From assembly GCA_027038775.1 (NCBI GenBank), contig JALWGP010000242.1, positions 1-10,212 of the forward strand: a stretch of 10,212 nucleotides of DNA, read 5' to 3'. Shown piece after piece: positions 1-6,258 of the stretch. The position numbers and the translations under genes are program-made. This stretch comes from Sedimenticola sp. GTDB lineage: Bacteria > Pseudomonadota > Gammaproteobacteria > Chromatiales > Chromatiaceae. Position 1 is the first letter of the stretch; every line of letters begins with the position of its first letter. The notes under the pieces are model-generated. The model made no database searches. It saw only the letters and a list, made by a program, of their open reading frames with translations, and was not told the origin of the DNA.

Positions 1-194
1 CTGTAGGAGGCCCGCCCCCGGGCCGAACATCGAACCTTCGCGGCGGGGACGCCGCTCCTACCTCGGCTGTGGGAGGCCCGCCCCCGGGCCGAACTCCGAA
101 AACATTCGCGGCGGGGGCGTCGCTCCTACACCGCCGTAGGAGGCCCGCCCCCGGGCCGAACATCGAATCTTCGCGGCGGGGGCGCCGCTCCTGC
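1..194 (-). repeat. Three-unit tandem array of REPIN-like palindromic repeats (left array)
   Basis: Three units lie at 3-61, 69-129 and 136-194, separated by a 7-base linker and then the 6-base linker ACCGCC. Read on the - strand, each unit starts with GTAGGAG (GCAGGAG in the 136-194 unit) and a GC-rich hairpin with arms GCGGCG/CGCCGC. A variable centre of roughly 10-14 bases follows, and then a second hairpin with arms GGCCCG/CGGGCC that is headed by GTAGGAG on the other strand (GTGGGAG in the 69-129 unit). Two GTAG-headed REP-like hairpins in inverted orientation is the layout of a REPIN, a non-autonomous element normally moved by a RAYT transposase. No RAYT gene is present in the window. 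The centres fall into two types: 3-61 and 136-194 are alike, and 69-129 differs. The repeat structure is seen directly; the REPIN class is inferred from layout. Confidence 0.85.
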
Positions 195-239
195 CCGTAG
201 CGAAACCACGCACGTCCTTCGATGAGCCGGGTCTCCCTC

Positions 240-283
240 TTCTTCAGCGGGATCTCCAGGGTTCTTCAGCGGGATCTCCAGGG
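240..283. repeat. Perfect 22-bp tandem duplication upstream of recQ
   Basis: Positions 240-261 and 262-283 are two identical, directly adjacent 22-bp copies (TTCTTCAGCGGG followed by ATCTCCAGGG). A 9-bp inverted repeat brackets the pair: CGCACGTCC at 209-217 and GGACGTGCG at 282-290. The duplication lies between the left repeat array and recQ, in the likely recQ leader or promoter region. Perfect identity suggests a recent slippage event. Any regulatory role is unknown. Confidence 0.8.
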
Positions 284-333
284 ACGTGCGGGTCCCGCGA
301 AAGGCAGGAAGCCGGGAACGGCCATGGATGGAT

Positions 334-339
334 TACAAT
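334..339 (+). promoter_or_regulatory. Possible -10 element for recQ
   Basis: TACAAT matches the sigma70 -10 consensus at 5 of 6 positions and stands out in very GC-rich DNA. Transcription would begin near 346, leaving a leader of about 20 bases before the ATG at 367. There is no recognisable -35 box 16-18 bases upstream and no TG extension, so this is a weak call. Confidence 0.3.
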
Positions 340-366
340 GTGGCTTTGCCCCAGTTCCGAAACGCC

Positions 367-2207
<1,841 letters not shown>

Positions 2208-2211
<4 letters not shown>

Positions 2212-2394
2212 GAGCGGCGCCCCCGCCGCGAATTGTTTGGAGTTCGGCCCGGGGGCGGGCCTCCTACGGCGGTGTAGGAGCGGTGCCCTCGCCGCGAATT
2301 GCATGGAGTTCGCCCGGAGCGGGCCGCCTACGGCGGTGTAGGAGCGGCGCCCCCGCCGCGAAGGTTCGGCGTTCGCCCGGGGCGGGCCGCCTAC
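2208..2394 (+). repeat. Three-unit tandem array of REPIN-like repeats (right array)
   Basis: Units lie at 2208-2267, 2274-2331 and 2338-2394. Both linkers are GGCGGT, the reverse complement of the ACCGCC linker in the left array. Each unit begins GTAGGAGCGG and ends CCTAC, with hairpin arms GCGGCG/CGCCGC and then a GGCC-rich arm pair. The middle unit has decayed most (for example GTGCCCTCG in the first hairpin). This is the same family as the array at 1-194 but in the opposite orientation, so the two arrays point away from recQ on both sides. The array fills the whole gap between the convergent recQ and mnmE. The stacked hairpins could block 3' exonucleases or aid termination for both genes, but there is no T-tract, so that role is inferred. 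Confidence 0.87.
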
Positions 2395-3740
2395 TTGCCG
2401 ATGCAGAAGCTGGAGAAGATCTCCCCCAGCAGGTCGTCGGCGCTGAACTCGCCGGTGATCTCGGAAAGGGCCTGCTGGGCCAGGCGCAGCTCTTCAGCCA
2501 GCAGTTCGCCGGCGCCGGTCTCCTCCAGTACGCGGCGACCCTGCTCCAGGTGGGCCAGCGCCCGGTCGATGGCATCGAGGTGGCGGCGGCGGGCGAGGAA
2601 CTCGCTGTGCTCACCGCCCTGGAAGCCCATGCTGTCGAGGAGATGCCGGCGCAGCCCGTCGAGCCCCTCGCCCGACCGGGCCGAGAGCCGCACCTCGGGC
2701 AGGCCGTCGCGCTCGCCCGTGCCGGGCGCCTCGCCCGCCAGGTCCACCTTGTTGCGCACCAGGGTCACCGGCACCCCCTCGGGCAGTTGTGCCTCGGCAA
2801 AGCCGCGGTTCCCCGGATCGGCGGCGGCATCGTAGACCCAGAGCACCCGGTCGGCGCGGGCCAGCTCCTCCCGCGCCCGGCGCACTCCTTCACGCTCCAC
2901 CCGGTCCTCGGTCTCGCGCAGGCCGGCGGTGTCCACTAGGTGCACCGGCACGCCCTCGAGGGAGATGCGCTCGCGCAGCAGGTCGCGGGTGGTACCGGGG
3001 ATCTCGGTGACGATGGCGCTCTCGGCCCCCGCCAGGGCGTTGAGCAGGCTCGACTTGCCGGCGTTGGGCAGGCCGGCGATGACCAGGGTCATGCCGTCAC
3101 GCAGCAGGCGCCCGGTGCGGGCGCTGGCGCGCACCTCCTGCACCGCCTCCATCACCGCCTGCAGCCGGGTCAGCACCTGGCCGTCGGCGAGGAAGTCGAT
3201 CTCCTCCTCGGGAAAGTCCAGCGCCGCCTCCACGAAGACGCGCAGCTCGGTGAGCCGCTCCACCAGCTGGTGGATACGCCAGGAGAAGGCCCCCTGCAGG
3301 GAGCGGCTGGCCAGGCGCGCCGCCGCCTCGGTCTCGGCGTCGATGAGGTCGGCCACCGCCTCGGCCTGGGCCAGGTCGAGCTTGTCGTTGAGGAAGGCGC
3401 GCTCGGAGAACTCGCCGGGGCGCGCCAGGCGGGCGCCCAGCTCCAGCACCCGCCTGAGCAGCAGGTCCATCACCACGGGGCCACCGTGGCCCTGGAGCTC
3501 GAGGACATCCTCGCCGGTGAAGGAGCGGGGCGCGGGAAAGTAGAGGGCGATGCCCTCGTCGATCACTTCGCCTTCGGCGTCCAGGAAACGGCGGAAGGCG
3601 GCGTGGCGGGGTTCGGGCAGGGCGCCGATCACCCCCTCGGCGATGGCCGGCACCGCGGGGCCCGAGACGCGCACGATCCCCACCCCGCCGCGGCCGGGTG
3701 GAGTAGCAATGGCAACGATGGTGTCAACAGTGGGGTTCAT
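2391..3740 (-). CDS. mnmE: tRNA uridine-5-carboxymethylaminomethyl(34) GTPase MnmE (TrmE)
   Basis: MnmE works with MnmG to install the (carboxymethyl)aminomethyl group at C5 of wobble uridine U34 in certain tRNAs, using a folate one-carbon donor, FAD and GTP hydrolysis. The 449-residue product is complete. An N-terminal folate-binding domain starts with [20 protein letters not shown], and a helical domain is interrupted by a G domain. The G domain shows G1 GLPNAGKS (223-230), G2 TEIPGTTRD (245-253), G3 DTAG (270-273), G4 NKVD (330-333) and a G5-like SAR (353-355). The C-terminus is the family-typical FCIGK, with the conserved cysteine at 446. The ATG fits the family start, but a GGAG directly abuts it, so the ribosome binding site is poorly spaced. 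It is the last gene of the rpmH-rnpA-yidC-mnmE series, 170 bases after yidC. Its TAG stop is inside the outer edge of a palindromic repeat shared with the recQ end. Confidence 0.98.
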   Translation of the reverse strand: MNPTVDTIVAIATPPGRGGVGIVRVSGPAVPAIAEGVIGALPEPRHAAFRRFLDAEGEVIDEGIALYFPAPRSFTGEDVLELQGHGGPVVMDLLLRRVLELGARLARPGEFSERAFLNDKLDLAQAEAVADLIDAETEAAARLASRSLQGAFSWRIHQLVERLTELRVFVEAALDFPEEEIDFLADGQVLTRLQAVMEAVQEVRASARTGRLLRDGMTLVIAGLPNAGKSSLLNALAGAESAIVTEIPGTTRDLLRERISLEGVPVHLVDTAGLRETEDRVEREGVRRAREELARADRVLWVYDAAADPGNRGFAEAQLPEGVPVTLVRNKVDLAGEAPGTGERDGLPEVRLSARSGEGLDGLRRHLLDSMGFQGGEHSEFLARRRHLDAIDRALAHLEQGRRVLEETGAGELLAEELRLAQQALSEITGEFSADDLLGEIFSSFCIGK

Positions 3741-3782
3741 CTCCGATTGCCAGGAATGATGCCGGCAATATCCACGGACTCC

Positions 3783-3889
3783 AAGCCGGGGGGTTTCCTT
3801 CCGGTGGGATCCCGGCGGCAGGGATGCCGCCGCGAAGCCTACAGGGAGGTATTCACGGCGTTCCCACCGGAAGGAAACACCCCCGGCTT
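3783..3889. repeat. Nested inverted repeat between yidC and mnmE
   Basis: The outer arms at 3783-3809 and 3862-3889 (AAGCCGGGGG, then TTTCCTTCCGGTGGGA) are complementary over about 27 bp with one extra base in the right arm. The ~50-base interior holds a perfect 7-bp hairpin, GGCGGCA (3814-3820) and TGCCGCC (3825-3831) around GGGA, followed by a CCTACAGGGAGG stretch. The element fills most of the 170-base gap between yidC and mnmE. The strong stem could stabilise the yidC 3' end, attenuate transcription into mnmE, or mark a small palindromic mobile repeat. There is no T-run at its - strand exit, so it is not a classical intrinsic terminator. It is unrelated in sequence to the GTAGGAG repeats. 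Confidence 0.85.
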
Positions 3890-3910
3890 TTCAGGCTCCG
3901 GCTGCAGTTG

Positions 3911-5554
3911 TCAGAGCTTCTTCGCCTGTGCCTCGATGCGCCGCGTGATCACCCACTGCTGGGCGATGGAAAGGATGTTGTTCACCGTCCAGTAGAGCAC
4001 CAGTCCCGAGGGGAAGAAGGCGAACATCACGGTGAAGACGAAGGGCAACGCCATCATCATCTTCTCCTGCATGGGGTCGGGCGGCGCCGGGTTGAGCTTC
4101 TGCTGCACAAACATGGTGACCCCCATGATCACCGGCAGCACGTAGTAGGGATCCTGCACCGAGAGGTCCTTGATCCAGAAGATCCAGGGCGCCTGGCGCA
4201 GCTCCACCGACTCCATCAGCACCCAGTAGAGGGCGATGAAGAAGGGCATCTGGATCAGGATGGGCAGGCAGCCCCCGAGCGGGTTGATCTTCTCCTTCTT
4301 GTAGATCTCCATCATGGCCGCCTGCAGGCGCTGCTTGTCGTCGCCGTAGCGGTCCTTGAGCGCCTGGATGCGCGGCGTCAGGTTGCGCATCTTGGCCATG
4401 GAACGGTAGCTGGCCTCCGAGAGCTTGAAGAAGACCGCCTTGATGAGGATGGTGAAGAGGATGATGGTCCATCCCCAGTTGCCCACCACCGAGTTGATCC
4501 AGGCAAGGATATGGTAGATGGGCTTGGCCAGGATGGTGAGCCAGCCGTAGTCCACCACCAGGTCCAGCCCCTCGGCGATGGAGGCGAGGGTCTCCTGGTC
4601 CTTGGGGCCCAGGTAGATGGCGGCGTCGAAGGCATGGCTCTCGCCCGGCGCCACCTTCACCGCCTGTGAATACTCGCCGATCACGTAGTGGCCGTTGGCC
4701 AGCCCCTTGCCGTAGAAGTGGCGCGGCTCGCTCTTCGGCGGAATCACGGCACCCAGGAAGTAGTGCTGGATCATGGCGATCCAGCCGCCGGTGACCTCCT
4801 TGTCCAGCTCGCCGGCGGCCAACGCCTCGAAGTCGAACTTCTGGTACTTCTCCTCGGGATCCCAGGCCACCCCACCGGTATAGGTGTACATGAGGGCGTT
4901 GCCCTTGCCCTGGGGCTCGCCCCGCTGCAGCTGGTGGTATTCGCGCCCCTGCCAGGGTTCCGCGGATTCATTGCTGACGATGTGGCGGATCTTCACCAGG
5001 TGGCTGCCGCGGGTAAAGGTGTACCGCTTGGTCACCTTCACCCCCTTCGGGCCGGTCCAGACGAGATCCACGTCGAGGGTGCCGGCACCTTCGGCCATGC
5101 GGTAACCGGTCTTCTCCGCCTGGTAGCGCGCCTCGTGGGTGGGGGCCTCGCCGCCGGCGGCGAGCAGGCCGCTCTGCACGATGAAGAAGTCGGTGGGATC
5201 CCGGCTCAGCAGGCGGTACTTCTCCTCGGGCCGGTCGACCGAGACCGGGTACTTCTGCAGCCAGGCCTCGGCGATGGTGCCGCCGCGCAGGTCGAGCTTC
5301 ACCCGCAGGGTGTCGGTGACCACCTCCACGCTGCCACCGGCCGCCGCCTGGTCCGTCGCTGCTGCGGGCGCGGCGGCTTCATCGATGGCGGCGGTGGAAG
5401 GCACCTGCGGCACCGCCTCCTCCGCCTGCCCGCCGCCGCCCGGCGCCACGGCCGCCTGCTGCGCCACCGGACCATAATCCTCCTGCCAGGCCTGCCACAG
5501 AAGAAAGCCGGTGTAGGCCAGGGCCATGATGAGCAAGAGTCTTATGTTGTCCAT
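3911..5554 (-). CDS. yidC: Membrane protein insertase YidC
   Basis: YidC inserts and folds inner-membrane proteins, alone or with SecYEG. The 547 residues match the length of the E. coli protein (548). A first membrane segment (about 5-21) is followed by an Ala/Pro/Gly-rich linker and a large periplasmic beta domain (about 75-325). The conserved five-helix insertase core (about 335-540) follows, with SMAKMR (385-390), GDDKQRLQ, the cytoplasmic hairpin leading to NPLGGC (424-429), ELRQAPW, QDPYYVLP and FPSGLVLYW (514-522). The groove residue equivalent to E. coli Arg366 aligns with Lys372, which keeps the positive charge. The C-terminus is short (EAQAKKL). It begins only 28 bases after the rnpA stop, with a purine-rich GAAGAGAG before the ATG, so co-transcription with rpmH-rnpA is likely. 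The gene yidD, often between rnpA and yidC, is not there. Confidence 0.98.
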   Translation of the reverse strand: MDNIRLLLIMALAYTGFLLWQAWQEDYGPVAQQAAVAPGGGGQAEEAVPQVPSTAAIDEAAAPAAATDQAAAGGSVEVVTDTLRVKLDLRGGTIAEAWLQKYPVSVDRPEEKYRLLSRDPTDFFIVQSGLLAAGGEAPTHEARYQAEKTGYRMAEGAGTLDVDLVWTGPKGVKVTKRYTFTRGSHLVKIRHIVSNESAEPWQGREYHQLQRGEPQGKGNALMYTYTGGVAWDPEEKYQKFDFEALAAGELDKEVTGGWIAMIQHYFLGAVIPPKSEPRHFYGKGLANGHYVIGEYSQAVKVAPGESHAFDAAIYLGPKDQETLASIAEGLDLVVDYGWLTILAKPIYHILAWINSVVGNWGWTIILFTILIKAVFFKLSEASYRSMAKMRNLTPRIQALKDRYGDDKQRLQAAMMEIYKKEKINPLGGCLPILIQMPFFIALYWVLMESVELRQAPWIFWIKDLSVQDPYYVLPVIMGVTMFVQQKLNPAPPDPMQEKMMMALPFVFTVMFAFFPSGLVLYWTVNNILSIAQQWVITRRIEAQAKKL

Positions 5555-5582
5555 GTCTCTCTTCGGTCTGTGGAATATGGAT

Positions 5583-5939
5583 TCAGCCGACAGCCCCTCG
5601 AGCCAGGCGTCGCCAGTGCCGCTCCAGCGCGTCGAGCAGGGTACGGTTGTCCACTGCGTCGAGCCCCGGCTTCACCAGGACCACGATGTCCAGCCCCCGG
5701 AGTTCGTGCTGATGGTGACGGAAACTCTCCCGGATCAGGCGCTTGATGCGGTTGCGGCTGGTGGCGCGGCGCAGGTGCCTCTTCGCCACCGCCAGTCCGA
5801 GGCGCGCCTGCGGCAGGCCCGAAGGACGATAGAGAACCGTGAAATACCGGTCGCTGGAGCGCTCCGGCTGCTCGAAGACCCTTCTGTACTCCGCGCCCTT
5901 GAGCAGCCGGGCGCTGCGCGGGAAACGCCGGGAGTCGAT
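5583..5939 (-). CDS. rnpA: Ribonuclease P protein component, apparent AUC start codon
   Basis: RnpA is the small basic protein that, with the catalytic RNA RnpB, removes 5' leaders from precursor tRNAs. The 118-residue product shows the family start (FPRSARLLKGAEYRRVF), LGLAVAKR and the RNR signature RNRIKRLIRESF (62-73), and ends ERHWRRLARG. No ATG, GTG or TTG exists in frame between the rpmH stop and the conserved N-terminus. The codon in the start position is ATC (5937-5939), preceded at workable distance by GAGGACAGGAA on the - strand (5953-5943). The next standard start, a GTG at 5789, would delete 50 conserved residues. rnpA is in the same reading frame as rpmH, separated from it only by TGA and four codons. 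Family identity is certain. The AUC start is inferred; a sequencing error that replaced ATG is the main alternative. Confidence 0.9.
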   Translation of the reverse strand: MDSRRFPRSARLLKGAEYRRVFEQPERSSDRYFTVLYRPSGLPQARLGLAVAKRHLRRATSRNRIKRLIRESFRHHQHELRGLDIVVLVKPGLDAVDNRTLLDALERHWRRLARGAVG

Positions 5940-5942
5940 GGG

Positions 5943-5953
5943 TTCCTGTCCTC
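5943..5953 (-). promoter_or_regulatory. Ribosome binding site of rnpA, supporting the AUC start
   Basis: On the - strand GAGGACAGGAA overlaps the last two bases of the rpmH stop codon. It offers two Shine-Dalgarno-like cores: GAGGA ends 9 bases before ATC, and AGGA ends 4 bases before it. The purine-rich site argues that translation of rnpA really starts at the ATC (5937-5939) and not at the GTG 150 bases further downstream. Confidence 0.55.
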
Positions 5954-6086
5954 AGGGGGTCAGACGGGCGCGGCCCTTGGCGCGGCGGGCCTTGATCACC
6001 TTGCGGCCGTTCTTGGTGGCCATGCGCGCACGGAAACCGTGGGTGCGGGCGCGCTTGAGGTTGCTGGGCTGAAAGGTACGTTTCAT
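5952..6086 (-). CDS. rpmH: 50S ribosomal protein L34
   Basis: L34 is a small, very basic protein of the large ribosomal subunit that binds 23S rRNA. The 44-residue product matches the family from end to end: [28 protein letters not shown] and an Arg/Lys-rich tail. The ATG at 6086 is the family start; an upstream in-frame GTG would add a non-conserved extension. A GGAAG lies a few bases upstream as a moderate ribosome binding site. It is the first gene of the cluster rpmH-rnpA-yidC-mnmE and has a good sigma70 promoter about 75 bases upstream of the start codon. In most gammaproteobacteria dnaA lies divergent to rpmH; here the divergent neighbour is an HD-GYP sensor gene. Confidence 0.98.
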   Translation of the reverse strand: MKRTFQPSNLKRARTHGFRARMATKNGRKVIKARRAKGRARLTP

Positions 6087-6166
6087 GGTTCTTCCCGGAT
6101 TCCTGGTTTTTCGTTCTGCAGAAACGGCTTCGGACACGGGGCCCGCCGCCACGAAAAAGACGGGCA

Positions 6167-6195
6167 AATCTAGTCCATTTGGGCCCCGCTGTCAA
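6167..6195 (-). promoter_or_regulatory. Sigma70-type promoter for rpmH-rnpA-yidC
   Basis: On the - strand a perfect -35 box TTGACA (6195-6190) is followed, after exactly 17 bases, by TAGATT (6172-6167), a 4-of-6 match to the -10 consensus. Transcription would start near 6160, giving a 5' leader of about 74 bases before rpmH. The perfect -35 box and ideal spacing fit the strong constitutive expression expected of a ribosomal protein gene. Confidence 0.75.
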
Positions 6196-6210
6196 TCTCG
6201 GCCCCGGCTG

Positions 6211-6219
6211 TGCTAGGGT
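6211..6219 (+). promoter_or_regulatory. Possible extended -10 promoter for the HD-GYP gene
   Basis: TGCTAGGGT reads as an extended -10 (TGn plus TAGGGT, 3 of 6 matches). The bases upstream (CTGTCA, 6189-6194) resemble a -35 box only weakly and at a long spacing of 19, and they overlap the rpmH -35 box on the other strand. Transcription would start near 6226, about 33 bases before the ATG. If real, the two divergent promoters share DNA and could interfere with each other. Confidence 0.35.
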
Positions 6220-6258
6220 CGGAGCAGCACCCTTTTCAGTCGGTTCAAGGAGCGGATC

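Noticed and set aside
1..194. Possible CRISPR array in the regularly spaced repeats
   Set aside because: Units are ~60-bp two-hairpin palindromes separated by 6-7 base linkers; there are no unique 30-40 base spacers and no cas genes.
2283..3995. Several + strand open frames opposite mnmE and the yidC end
   Set aside because: They are antisense to strongly conserved genes, with shadow-like composition and no motifs.
6087..6258. Possible replication origin next to rpmH
   Set aside because: No DnaA boxes or AT-rich unwinding region were seen, and dnaA and dnaN are absent from the window.
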